From positions 61,867-125,866 of the forward strand of contig CAZFIV010000011.1 of the NCBI GenBank assembly GCA_964519665.1: a stretch of 64,000 nt of DNA, given 5' to 3'. This document shows, one piece after another, positions 27,952-36,581 of the stretch. The notes under the pieces were generated by a model that saw only the letters and a program-made list of their open reading frames with translations, searched no databases and was not told the origin of the DNA. Position numbers and translations under genes: made by a program. Source of the stretch: JANQQN01 sp964519665. GTDB taxonomy: Bacteria > Myxococcota > Kuafuiibacteriia > Kuafuiibacteriales > Kuafuiibacteriaceae. Positions within the stretch are counted from its first letter, which is position 1; each line of letters opens with the position of its first letter.

Positions 27952-28875
27952 ATGGACTTCAACCAGCTGCGGTACTTCCTGGCCGTTGCCGAGCACGGAA
28001 GCATTTCGGCGGCGGCCCGCGCCGTTCAGGCTCGGCAACCGACGCTCAGCGTTGCGATCAAGAACCTCGAAGAAGACCTCGGGGCCACCCTCTTTCATCG
28101 AGACAGTCGGGGCGTATCGCTGACCGCTTCCGGACGGGTGCTGAGGGACGGTGCCCAGGAGATCTTCGAGATCCTCGAGCGCGCTCGGCGCGGCGTTTCG
28201 GGCCTCGAGACTGAAGATGTTGGGGAGTTCGTCATCGGATGCCACGAGGCGCTCGGTGCCTACTTTTTGCCTGCGTTCATGCAGGGGTTCCTCCGGGCGG
28301 CCCCCAAGATCCAGATCCGGCTCTGGAACGGGACTTCGTCGGCCGTCCGGGCGGCGGTGCTCGAGCGACAGGTGGATTTCGGGCTATCGGTGAATCCGGA
28401 TCCCCACGACGACCTCGTGATGGTTCAGCTGTACCGCGACGGCATCGAGCTGTTCGTCGCGGCGAAGGAACCGGTCGTGACGAACCGTATGCAAGCCCTG
28501 ATGCGGGTGCGGCAGGGACCGCTGATCGCGGCGACCCGGATCGGCCAGATTCGGGATCTCATCGCTCGTTTCAAGGCCGACAACGTGATGCCCGACCGGT
28601 TTCTGGACTGCGGCGACCTTCAATTGGTCAAGAGTCTGGCCGTGGCCGGGCTCGGGGTCGCGCTGTTGCCGCGCCGGGTCGCGGCATATGGGGATCCGAC
28701 GGCGCTGCGTCGGCTTCACCCCCAGCTGCCCGGTTTTCCCGATACCATTTACCTCCTGTACCGCGCCGATCTTCACCGGACCCAAGCTGCGCTCAAGCTC
28801 AAGGACGCTCTGGTGGAATACGGCCGAACACTGCAGGAAGGTGACCCCAACGAAGACTCGATCCTCCCGCCGTGA
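27952..28875 (+). CDS. LysR-family transcriptional regulator
   Basis: DNA-binding regulator of 307 residues. The N-terminal winged helix-turn-helix is canonical (MDFNQLRYFLAVAEHGS, then QPTLSVAIKNLEEDLG and LFHRDSRGVSLTASG), and the effector domain begins around residue 92 (GEFVIGCHEAL). It is followed by a glutathione peroxidase gene and the pyruvate dehydrogenase operon in the same direction, so it may control either, but most LysR regulators act on divergent genes and none is divergent here. It lacks the paired redox cysteines of OxyR. Effector unknown. Confidence 0.93.
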   Translation: MDFNQLRYFLAVAEHGSISAAARAVQARQPTLSVAIKNLEEDLGATLFHRDSRGVSLTASGRVLRDGAQEIFEILERARRGVSGLETEDVGEFVIGCHEALGAYFLPAFMQGFLRAAPKIQIRLWNGTSSAVRAAVLERQVDFGLSVNPDPHDDLVMVQLYRDGIELFVAAKEPVVTNRMQALMRVRQGPLIAATRIGQIRDLIARFKADNVMPDRFLDCGDLQLVKSLAVAGLGVALLPRRVAAYGDPTALRRLHPQLPGFPDTIYLLYRADLHRTQAALKLKDALVEYGRTLQEGDPNEDSILPP

Positions 28876-28982
28876 CCGGTGGTCGGCCGTTTTTGTCGTG
28901 CTCGACCCCCCGGAGGGCAGGCCGGGTCCGGCGCGTTCGACCCGGCTTGCGCCGTCGTGGGACTCGCTCTACCAGCTCAGTG

Positions 28983-29462
28983 ATGACCTCCATCTACGAC
29001 CATCGAGTCACCACCAAGACCGGCGAAGACGTCACCCTTAAGGAATACGAGGGCAAGGTCCTGTTGATCGTTAACACCGCGAGCAAGTGCGGCTTCACGC
29101 CTCAGTTCGCGGGCCTTCAGAAACTGCACGAGTCGCTGCAGGACAAAGGACTGCGGGTGCTCGGCTTTCCGTGCAATCAATTCAACCGTCAAGACCCCGG
29201 CAGCAACGACGAGATCCAGCAGTTTTGCCAGGTCAACTACGGCGTGACGTTTCCGGTTTTTGCGAAGATCGACGTGAACGGGGCCGGCGCTCATCCCTTG
29301 TTCCGACAGCTCAAGAATGAGGCCCGCGGCACCTTCGGCACTCAAGGCATCAAGTGGAACTTCACCAAGTTCCTGGTGGATCGAAGCGGCCGGGTCGTTG
29401 AACGGTTCGGCCCTACCACCAAGCCGGAGGCGCTCACCGCCAAGATCGAAGCCCTTCTCTAA
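28983..29462 (+). CDS. glutathione peroxidase-family thiol peroxidase
   Basis: A 159-residue cytosolic thiol peroxidase (BtuE/Gpx type) that reduces hydroperoxides. NTASKCGFTPQ contains the peroxidatic Cys at about residue 37, GFPCNQF gives the second conserved region, and KWNFTKFLVD holds the Trp and Asn of the catalytic tetrad. It is a Cys, not a selenocysteine, enzyme. The ATG at 28983 gives the family N-terminus. Bacterial members usually take electrons from thioredoxin. A promoter may lie in the 107 bases after the LysR gene. Confidence 0.94.
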   Translation: MTSIYDHRVTTKTGEDVTLKEYEGKVLLIVNTASKCGFTPQFAGLQKLHESLQDKGLRVLGFPCNQFNRQDPGSNDEIQQFCQVNYGVTFPVFAKIDVNGAGAHPLFRQLKNEARGTFGTQGIKWNFTKFLVDRSGRVVERFGPTTKPEALTAKIEALL

Positions 29463-29632
29463 TCGGAGGGTAAGTACCCGTGTCGCATTGTGGTCTGACG
29501 TGTGAGACGCGCCGCGCAACAACGAACGCGTATCGCGACGACCAGAGAACGCGACGCTTCGCCTGAGCGCGACGCGTTGTGACGAACGCCCGGCGCGGTT
29601 GCCCGCGCCTTACTATCGAGGAAAGGTGGGAT

Positions 29633-32305
29633 ATGAATCCAAAGGACGGCGCTGAGTTGATGACGAGGGACATCGATCCGGTCGAGACCCGTGAATGGCT
29701 CGAGTCCATTCAGTCGGTGTTGGATCGAGATGGGCCCGACCGCGCCCATTTTCTGCTTGAACAGCTGGTTTCGCGGGCTCGCGAATCGGGCGCGTTCCTC
29801 CCGTACACCGCGACGACCGCGTATTTGAACACCATCCCTCCTGACAAGCAGGCGCCCTTGCCGGGCGACCCCGAGCTAGAGTGGCGGATCCGTACTTTGA
29901 ATCGCTGGAACGCCATGGCCATGGTGGTGAAGGCCAACAAGGAGTCGTCCGAGCTCGGAGGTCACATCGCGAGCTACGCTTCGTCCGCGGTTCTCTATGA
30001 CATCGGTTTCAACCACTTCTGGCGGTCACCGACATCCGAGTCCGGTGGCGACCTCGTCTTCTTTCAGGGCCACTCGGCCCCCGGTATCTACGCGCGAGCA
30101 TTCATGGAGGGCCGGCTCACCGAAGCTCAGCTGATCAAATTCCGGCGCGAAGTCGGGGAGGACGGTCTGTCTTCGTATCCGCACCCGTGGCTCATGCCCA
30201 GCTTTTGGCAGTTCCCGACGGTCTCGATGGGGCTTGGGCCGATCATGGCCATCTATCAGGCCCGGTTCATGAAGTATCTTCACAACCGCGGTCTCATCGA
30301 CATGAAGGACCGCAAGGTATGGGCGTTTCTCGGGGACGGAGAGACGGACGAACCCGAGTCGCTCGGCGCGATCGGCCTCGCCGCCCGCGAGCACCTCGAC
30401 AACCTGATCTTCGTAGTGAACTGCAATCTGCAGCGTCTGGACGGTCCGGTGCGAGGCAACGGGAAGATCATTCAGGAGCTCGAGGGCACGTTCCGAGGAG
30501 CCGGGTGGAACGTCATCAAGGTCATCTGGGGGTCCAACTGGGACCCGCTGTTGATGCGCGACCATAGCGGGCTCTTGCGAAAGGTCATGGAAGAGACCGT
30601 CGATGGTGAATACCAGGCGTACAAAGCCAAAGGCGGCGCCTATACGCGCGAGCATTTCTTCGGCAAGTACCCCGAGACCAAGGAGCTGGTCAGCACGATG
30701 TCCGACGAAGACATTTGGCGGCTAACTCGGGGCGGGCACGACCCTCACAAGGTGTATGCCGCCTTCCACGCGGCCGTAAATCATCAGGGTCAGCCTACGG
30801 TGATCCTCGCCAAGACCGTAAAGGGCTTCGGCATGGGCGAGGCCGGGGAAGGTCAGAACATCACTCACCAGCAGAAGAAGATGGGTATCAACGCGCTCAA
30901 GGCGTTTCGTGATCGTTTCAAAGTACCGGTGTCCGACGAGGAGATCGGCGACGCGCCGTTCGTAAAGTTCGGCGAAGACAGCGCCGAGAGGGCGTACATG
31001 ATGAAGCAGCGCGAGGCTCTAGGGGGCCCGCTACCCGCTCGCCGAATCGAGAGTCCTGCCCTCGAGATCCCCGACCTGAAGGCATTCGACGCGCTGCTCA
31101 AACAAAGCGGCGACCGGACGTTCTCGACCACGATGGCGGTGGTACGCATTCTGAACACGTTGTGCCGCGACAAGAAGGTTGGACCGCACGTCGTGCCCAT
31201 CGTCCCCGACGAAAGCCGCACGTTCGGCATGGAAGGCATGTTCCGGCAGCTCGGGATCTATTCTCCGGTCGGTCAGAAGTACCGGCCCGAAGACGCCGAC
31301 CACCTCATGTACTATCGGGAAGAACGCAAAGGCCAGGTGCTGCAAGAAGGCATCAATGAAGCCGGCGCGATGTCGTCGTGGATCGCCGCCAGCACTTCAT
31401 ACTCCACCCACGGACTGCCGATGATTCCATTTTACATCTTCTATTCGATGTTCGGTTTTCAGCGGGTGGGCGACCTTTGTTGGGCGGCCGGTGACAGCCA
31501 TGCGCGGGGATTTCTGATCGGAGGCACCGCGGGACGGACGACGCTCAATGGCGAGGGGCTTCAGCACCAGGACGGCCACAGCCATATCCTGGCCGGAACC
31601 GTCCCCAACTGCGTCTCCTACGACCCGACCTTCGCCTACGAGATGGCGGTGATCGTGCACAGCGGCCTGCAGCGGATGTACCGAGACAACGAGTCCGTGT
31701 TCTTCTACATCACCGCGATGAACGAGAACTACGAGCATCCCGCGATGCCCGCCGGCGCCGAAGAGGGCATCCTCAAGGGGCTCTATCGGTTCCGGGACCG
31801 CGAAGGCGACAAAGCCGTTCAGCTGCTGGGCAGTGGCACCATCCTTCGGGAGGTCATCGCGGCCGGTGAATTGCTCGAAAGCGACTTCGGCGTTTCGGCG
31901 ACCATCTGGAGCGCCCCCAGCTTCAACGAGCTGGCTCGGCAAGGGCAGGAAGCCGTTCGCTGGAGCCGGCTGCACCCGACCGAACCGGCTCCGACTCCCT
32001 ACGTGACCGAGTGCCTGCGCAGTCGGCCGGGGCCGGTCGTCGCGGCGACCGACTACGTCAAGAACTACGCCGAACAGATCCGGGCTTTCGTGCCTCAGAC
32101 CTACGTGACCTTGGGGACGGACGGTTTCGGTCGTTCGTCGACCCGAAAGCAACTGCGGCGCCACTTCGAGGTCGACCGCTTTCACGTGGCGGTGGCCGCC
32201 CTGAAAGCCCTGGCCGACGAAGCGATGGTCGAGTCGTCGGTGGTCGCCGACGCGATCGCCCGCTACGGCATCGACACCGAGGCCCCACCGCCTCGCCGGG
32301 CCTGA
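29633..32305 (+). CDS. aceE: pyruvate dehydrogenase E1 component, homodimeric type
   Basis: Thiamine-diphosphate-dependent E1 of the pyruvate dehydrogenase complex, 890 residues against 887 in E. coli. The ThDP/Mg motif starts at GDGETDEPES and ends with NCNLQRLDG; GHSAPGIYARAFMEGRL and the C-terminal domain VTLGTDGFGRS are typical. ATG at 29633 is preceded by AGGTGGG. It decarboxylates pyruvate and passes the hydroxyethyl group to the lipoyl arm of E2, encoded 12 bases downstream. The single-chain E1 type pairs with an E2 of octahedral (24-mer) cores in gammaproteobacteria. Confidence 0.97.
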   Translation: MNPKDGAELMTRDIDPVETREWLESIQSVLDRDGPDRAHFLLEQLVSRARESGAFLPYTATTAYLNTIPPDKQAPLPGDPELEWRIRTLNRWNAMAMVVKANKESSELGGHIASYASSAVLYDIGFNHFWRSPTSESGGDLVFFQGHSAPGIYARAFMEGRLTEAQLIKFRREVGEDGLSSYPHPWLMPSFWQFPTVSMGLGPIMAIYQARFMKYLHNRGLIDMKDRKVWAFLGDGETDEPESLGAIGLAAREHLDNLIFVVNCNLQRLDGPVRGNGKIIQELEGTFRGAGWNVIKVIWGSNWDPLLMRDHSGLLRKVMEETVDGEYQAYKAKGGAYTREHFFGKYPETKELVSTMSDEDIWRLTRGGHDPHKVYAAFHAAVNHQGQPTVILAKTVKGFGMGEAGEGQNITHQQKKMGINALKAFRDRFKVPVSDEEIGDAPFVKFGEDSAERAYMMKQREALGGPLPARRIESPALEIPDLKAFDALLKQSGDRTFSTTMAVVRILNTLCRDKKVGPHVVPIVPDESRTFGMEGMFRQLGIYSPVGQKYRPEDADHLMYYREERKGQVLQEGINEAGAMSSWIAASTSYSTHGLPMIPFYIFYSMFGFQRVGDLCWAAGDSHARGFLIGGTAGRTTLNGEGLQHQDGHSHILAGTVPNCVSYDPTFAYEMAVIVHSGLQRMYRDNESVFFYITAMNENYEHPAMPAGAEEGILKGLYRFRDREGDKAVQLLGSGTILREVIAAGELLESDFGVSATIWSAPSFNELARQGQEAVRWSRLHPTEPAPTPYVTECLRSRPGPVVAATDYVKNYAEQIRAFVPQTYVTLGTDGFGRSSTRKQLRRHFEVDRFHVAVAALKALADEAMVESSVVADAIARYGIDTEAPPPRRA

Positions 32306-32317
32306 TCGGAGCGCGAC

Positions 32318-33655
32318 ATGTCAAACATCATCGAAGTCAAGGTGCCCGACATCGGGGACTTTGAGGACGTCGAAATCATCGATGTCCTCGTCAAGGTCGG
32401 GGAACAGGTCAACGCGGAAGACCCGTTGATCACGCTCGAGAGTGACAAGGCGAGCATGGATGTGCCGTCTTCGCACTCCGGGGTGGTGGCCTTCGTTCTG
32501 GTCCGGGTCGGCGACCGGGTGTCCGAAGGGACGCCCATCGTTCAGATCGAAGCCAGCGAAGCCGCGGTGCCGGCGCCGCCGTCGCCCGAGGGCCACCAAG
32601 AGCAGGAAGCCACGCCGCCACGGCCCACCCCCCCGGCGCGGAGCGCGGATTCACCGCAGCCGGCTCCGGGGGCCGGGATGACGCCGGGGGCCGACCCCGG
32701 GCCGGCGCCGGCGAGCGCGCTTCTTCCAGTCGATGAGACAGGCTTCGCGACGGCCCATGCGAGCCCGTCGGTTCGGGGGTTCGCGAGGGAGTTGGGCGCC
32801 GATCTCGGCAAGATCAAAGGCACCGGCCGCAAGGGGAGGATCCTTCGCGAGGACGTCATCGCCTTTGTGAAAGGTGCGTTGTCCGCCCCCGCGGTGGCGG
32901 CGACCGGGGCCGATGGAGCGGGTATTCCGCCAATTCCGGCGGTCGACTTCTCGAAGTTCGGCCCTACGGAGACGGTGCCGCTGTCCAGGATTCAAAAGAT
33001 CTCGGGACCGGTTCTGCACCGGGCATGGCTCAACGTTCCGCACGTCACCCATCACGATGAGTCCGACATCACCGAGCTCGACGCGTTTCGCAAGGAGCTG
33101 GACACGAAGGCCAAGCAGGAGGGGTATCGGGTCACGCTCCTGTCTTTCATCATGAAGGCGGTCGTGGTGGCTCTGAAGGCCCATCCGCAGTTCAACGCGT
33201 CGCTGTCGCCCGACCAAGAGCACTTGATCCTCAAGCAGTATTTCAACCTCGGGGTCGCAGTGGACACTCCCAACGGCCTCGTGGTGCCCGTCGTCAAGGA
33301 AGTCGACCAGAAAGGCATTGTCGAGCTGTCGAGAGAGCTCGGCGAGACCTCGGTGCGGGCGCGGGAAGGTAAGCTGACCCCGAACGATCTCCGCGGCGGG
33401 TGCTTTTCGATCTCGAGCTTGGGAGGCATCGGAGGCACCGGTTTCTCGCCGATCGTTTTCGCACCCGAAGTGGCGATCCTCGGCGTGACCCGGTCGAAGT
33501 GGAAGCCCGAGTGGAACGGCGAGTCGTTCGTTCCTCGGCTGATGTTGCCCTTGTCGCTCTCGTACGACCACCGGGTGATCGACGGCGCCGCCGCGGCAAA
33601 GTTCACTCGGTTCCTCGCCGACTTGCTGGCGGACGCCCGGCGGATGCTGCTGTAG
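32318..33655 (+). CDS. aceF: pyruvate dehydrogenase E2, dihydrolipoamide acetyltransferase
   Basis: E2 core of the complex, 445 residues: one lipoyl domain with lipoylated Lys44 in ESDKASM, a Pro/Ala-rich flexible linker (about 85-140), a peripheral subunit-binding domain (SVRGFARELGADLGKIKG) and the catalytic chloramphenicol-acetyltransferase-like domain with DHRVIDG at 417-423 (His418, Asp422). Only one lipoyl domain is present where E. coli has three. It transfers acetyl to CoA. Short gaps to aceE and lpd (12 and 17 bases) indicate one operon. Confidence 0.97.
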   Translation: MSNIIEVKVPDIGDFEDVEIIDVLVKVGEQVNAEDPLITLESDKASMDVPSSHSGVVAFVLVRVGDRVSEGTPIVQIEASEAAVPAPPSPEGHQEQEATPPRPTPPARSADSPQPAPGAGMTPGADPGPAPASALLPVDETGFATAHASPSVRGFARELGADLGKIKGTGRKGRILREDVIAFVKGALSAPAVAATGADGAGIPPIPAVDFSKFGPTETVPLSRIQKISGPVLHRAWLNVPHVTHHDESDITELDAFRKELDTKAKQEGYRVTLLSFIMKAVVVALKAHPQFNASLSPDQEHLILKQYFNLGVAVDTPNGLVVPVVKEVDQKGIVELSRELGETSVRAREGKLTPNDLRGGCFSISSLGGIGGTGFSPIVFAPEVAILGVTRSKWKPEWNGESFVPRLMLPLSLSYDHRVIDGAAAAKFTRFLADLLADARRMLL

Positions 33656-33672
33656 CGAGAAAGGACCACCGA

Positions 33673-35400
33673 ATGAGTCAAACCGTCGACGTCAAAGTAC
33701 CAGATATTGGCGACTTCGATGACGTACCGGTCATCGAAGTCCACGTTAAGCCGAACGACGCGGTGGCGAAAGAAGATCCGCTGGTCACTCTAGAGAGCGA
33801 CAAGGCCACGATGGACATCCCCTCGCCGGCGGCGGGGGTGGTCGATAGTATCGTCGTCAACGTTGGAGACACCGTTTCCGAAGGCGCCGTGATCCTCACG
33901 CTTCGGGTATCGGAGGCCCCCGAGGCCCCGGCGTCGAGCGTGCCTTCGCGAGAACCAGAGGTGAGTGCAGACGCTCCGCTCAAGAGCGACCTTCACGCGG
34001 AGCTTCTGGTGCTCGGCTCGGGCCCGGGGGGGTATACGGCGGCGTTTCGGGCCGCCGACCTCGGGCTCCGCACGGTGCTCGTCGAAAAGGACCCCACGCT
34101 CGGCGGCGTGTGTCTGAACGTTGGCTGCATCCCGTCGAAGGCGCTCCTTCACGCGGCCAAAGTCATCACCGATGCCGAGGACATGAACGCCCATGGCCTG
34201 AGCTTCGCCCGTCCGAGTATCGACCTCGATCGGCTTCGAGCTTGGAAAGATGGCGTCGTGAAACGACTGACGGGCGGCCTCACGACATTGGCCAAGCAGC
34301 GAAAAGTTCAGGTGGTCGAGGGTTACGGCACGTTCGTGGGGCCCCACGCGCTTCAGGTGCAGACCGCCTCCGGCCAGACGCGCGTTTCGTTCGACCACGC
34401 GGTCATCGCCGCTGGGTCGGAGGTCGTCCGGTTGCCGTTCGTTCCCCCTGACGATCCCCGGGTGATGGACTCGACCGGGGCCCTCGAGCTCGCCGACATC
34501 CCGGAGCGCCTCCTGGTGATCGGCGGCGGTATCATCGGGATGGAGATGGCAACGGTGTACGACGCATTGGGTTCGAAGGTCACGGTGGTCGAGCTGATGG
34601 ACTCGCTCTTGGGCGGGGCCGACGCCGACATCGTTCGGCCTCTCAAGAGGCGGGTCGACCGGCGCTACGAGAACATCCATCTCGGGTCGAAAGTCACCGC
34701 CGTCGAGGGTCGCGACGACGGCATGCACGTGACCTACGAGACTCCGAAGGGCGTGCACACCGAACGCTTCGACCGCGTGTTGGTCGCGGTGGGGCGAAAG
34801 CCCAATGGGCATTTGGTCGGAGCGGAAGCGGCGGGCGTCAAAGTCGACGACCGGGGCTTCATCGCCGTCGACCAGCAGATGCGCACCAACGTTCCGCATA
34901 TCTTTGCCATCGGCGATGTCGTGGGGCAGCCGATGCTGGCTCACAAGGCGACCCACGAAGGAAAGGTGGCCGCCGAAGTGGCCGCCGGTCACAAGCGGGC
35001 CTTCGACGCGCGGGTGATTCCATCGGTGGCCTACACCGACCCCGAAGTCGCTTGGGTCGGCCTCACCGAAAACGAAGCCAAGGCCAGCGGAACGAAGTAC
35101 GACAAGGCCAGCATCCCCTGGGCGGCGAGCGGCCGGGCCCTCGCCGTCGATCGGCCCGAAGGCGTCACCAAGCTCCTGTTCGACGAAAACGGCAAGGTCG
35201 TGGGCGGTGCCATCACCGGACCCAGCGCGGGCGATCTGATTTCGGAAGTCGCGCTGGCCATCGAAATGGGATGTGATGCGGCCGACATTGGACTGACGAT
35301 CCATCCGCATCCTACGTTGTCCGAGACGGTGGCGTTTTCGGCCGAGGCGTTCGAGGGTACGATCACAGACCTGTATCTACCCAAGCGCACGGGTCGCTGA
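33673..35400 (+). CDS. lpdA: dihydrolipoamide dehydrogenase E3 with N-terminal lipoyl domain
   Basis: FAD flavoprotein of 575 residues that reoxidises the lipoyl arm with NAD. It begins with its own lipoyl domain (Lys44 in ESDKATM), a short Pro/Ser/Ala linker and then the pyridine-nucleotide-disulfide oxidoreductase: FAD motif GSGPGG, redox pair Cys147/Cys152 (GGVCLNVGC), NAD motif GGGIIGMEMA and the C-terminal HPHPTLSE with the catalytic His. An extra lipoyl domain on E3 is known from Neisseria and some other bacteria. RBS AAGGA eight bases before the ATG. Confidence 0.97.
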   Translation: MSQTVDVKVPDIGDFDDVPVIEVHVKPNDAVAKEDPLVTLESDKATMDIPSPAAGVVDSIVVNVGDTVSEGAVILTLRVSEAPEAPASSVPSREPEVSADAPLKSDLHAELLVLGSGPGGYTAAFRAADLGLRTVLVEKDPTLGGVCLNVGCIPSKALLHAAKVITDAEDMNAHGLSFARPSIDLDRLRAWKDGVVKRLTGGLTTLAKQRKVQVVEGYGTFVGPHALQVQTASGQTRVSFDHAVIAAGSEVVRLPFVPPDDPRVMDSTGALELADIPERLLVIGGGIIGMEMATVYDALGSKVTVVELMDSLLGGADADIVRPLKRRVDRRYENIHLGSKVTAVEGRDDGMHVTYETPKGVHTERFDRVLVAVGRKPNGHLVGAEAAGVKVDDRGFIAVDQQMRTNVPHIFAIGDVVGQPMLAHKATHEGKVAAEVAAGHKRAFDARVIPSVAYTDPEVAWVGLTENEAKASGTKYDKASIPWAASGRALAVDRPEGVTKLLFDENGKVVGGAITGPSAGDLISEVALAIEMGCDAADIGLTIHPHPTLSETVAFSAEAFEGTITDLYLPKRTGR

Positions 35401-35423
35401 GCCCCGTGGTAAAGGAGCGAGAC

Positions 35424-35681
35424 ATGGTTGATATTATCATCTGGCTGGTGCTGGGGCTCATCGCGGGGGCCATCGCCAAGTTCATCATGCCGGGCAAAGA
35501 CCCCGGCGGGTTCTTTGTCACGATCGGTATCGGTATTCTCGGAGCGTTCATCGGGGGGGAAGTGGGTGAGTTCCTCCAGCTCGACACGACGACCGACGGC
35601 AGTCTGCACTTCGGCAGCATTGCGACCGCCGTGTTCGGGGCCCTCATTCTGCTGGGCGTCTTGCGGCTCATCCGGCGGTGA
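35424..35681 (+). CDS. GlsB/YeaQ/YmgE family small membrane protein
   Basis: An 85-residue, very hydrophobic protein with three membrane segments and the family pattern GLIAGAIAKFIMPGKDPGG followed by GIGILGAFIGG. These transglycosylase-associated proteins are stress-induced in several bacteria; no enzyme activity is proven. AAAGGAG at 35411-35417 marks ATG 35424 as the start. It is 23 bases after lpd and could be read through from the pyruvate dehydrogenase operon. Confidence 0.9.
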   Translation: MVDIIIWLVLGLIAGAIAKFIMPGKDPGGFFVTIGIGILGAFIGGEVGEFLQLDTTTDGSLHFGSIATAVFGALILLGVLRLIRR

Positions 35682-35746
35682 TCGTTCCGCAGGCTCCGCT
35701 CGCGTTTTCGCCGTCGCCGCCGAGTCCTCACCGGCCGTTGACAAAG

Positions 35747-36574
35747 TCAGCGGTCCGCGAGGGTCAAGGCTACCCAGCCGGGCCATGACGCGCATCGATG
35801 CTCGGCGACGACGGTCCATGGCCGGTAACGGGCGACGAGCGTCGGCGCGTCGCTGTCAACCATTCCCGACAACACCATGCGGCCCCCGGCCCGGCATTGG
35901 TTCTTGAGCGCGGGCGCGAGCTCGAAGAGAACCGGCGGCGTGATATTGGCCAGAACCAAGTCCGCAGGCTCGGGGGGCCAAGCTGCGATGACCTGGGTCG
36001 GGCGCTGATTGATGGCGGCGTTGGCGGCGGTGGCGGCTCGGGCTTGGGGGTCGATGTCGGTGGCCCAAACCGTGGACGCGCCAAGGTGATGGGCGGCCAG
36101 AGCCAAGACTCCGGTCCCTGAGCCCACATCCAGCACCGAGGGACCGATGGGGCGCGGGAGCTGGGCTATGGCGAGCAACGCGAGTCGGGTCGACGGATGG
36201 TCGGCAAAGCCAAACCCGCGACCGGCCTCGAGGTAGATCGCCAGCCGATCTTTCGGCGATGGGGTGGGCTCGGCGCCGGGCGCGACGGGTGCGATCCAAA
36301 AGGGGCCCACCGCATGCGGAGTCCAGTCGGTCGTCCACGTCGACCGCTTGACGAGCTGGTCCGGCCGACGGTGGGCGGACGGCACCGACGTCAGATCGAT
36401 CGCCGGCGGAGGACCCGCCTCGGGGGCCCAGTAGACCATGACCCTCGTCGTGTGGGCGCCGGGACCGTCCTCGATGACCACCTCGTCGAGGCCGGCGACC
36501 GATAGCACTCCGAGCACCGCTTCTTCTTCGGTGCTCGGTACCTCGATGGTGATCAGGAGGTCGGCGGGTTCCAC
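35747..36574 (-). CDS. prmA: ribosomal protein L11 methyltransferase (PrmA-like)
   Basis: SAM-dependent methyltransferase, 275 residues from a GTG start. GFGFADHPSTRLAL, VLDVGSGTGVLAL (SAM motif I) and DLVLANITPPVL (motif IV, variant of DLVVANI) are the PrmA signature. PrmA trimethylates lysines and the N-terminus of ribosomal protein L11. The N-terminal substrate-recognition domain is present but divergent. It lies seven bases after the Ig-repeat lipoprotein gene, an odd pairing that looks like chance operon formation. A related small-molecule or protein methyltransferase is possible. Confidence 0.87.
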   Translation of the reverse strand: MEPADLLITIEVPSTEEEAVLGVLSVAGLDEVVIEDGPGAHTTRVMVYWAPEAGPPPAIDLTSVPSAHRRPDQLVKRSTWTTDWTPHAVGPFWIAPVAPGAEPTPSPKDRLAIYLEAGRGFGFADHPSTRLALLAIAQLPRPIGPSVLDVGSGTGVLALAAHHLGASTVWATDIDPQARAATAANAAINQRPTQVIAAWPPEPADLVLANITPPVLFELAPALKNQCRAGGRMVLSGMVDSDAPTLVARYRPWTVVAEHRCASWPGWVALTLADR

Positions 36575-36581
36575 TCGACGC

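Noticed and set aside
27952..29462. LysR plus glutathione peroxidase as an OxyR peroxide regulon
   Set aside because: The regulator lacks the OxyR cysteine pair and is not divergent from the peroxidase gene.
33790..35310. 506-codon open frame on the minus strand across lpd
   Set aside because: Antisense of a certain gene with no recognisable protein; such frames are expected at this GC content.
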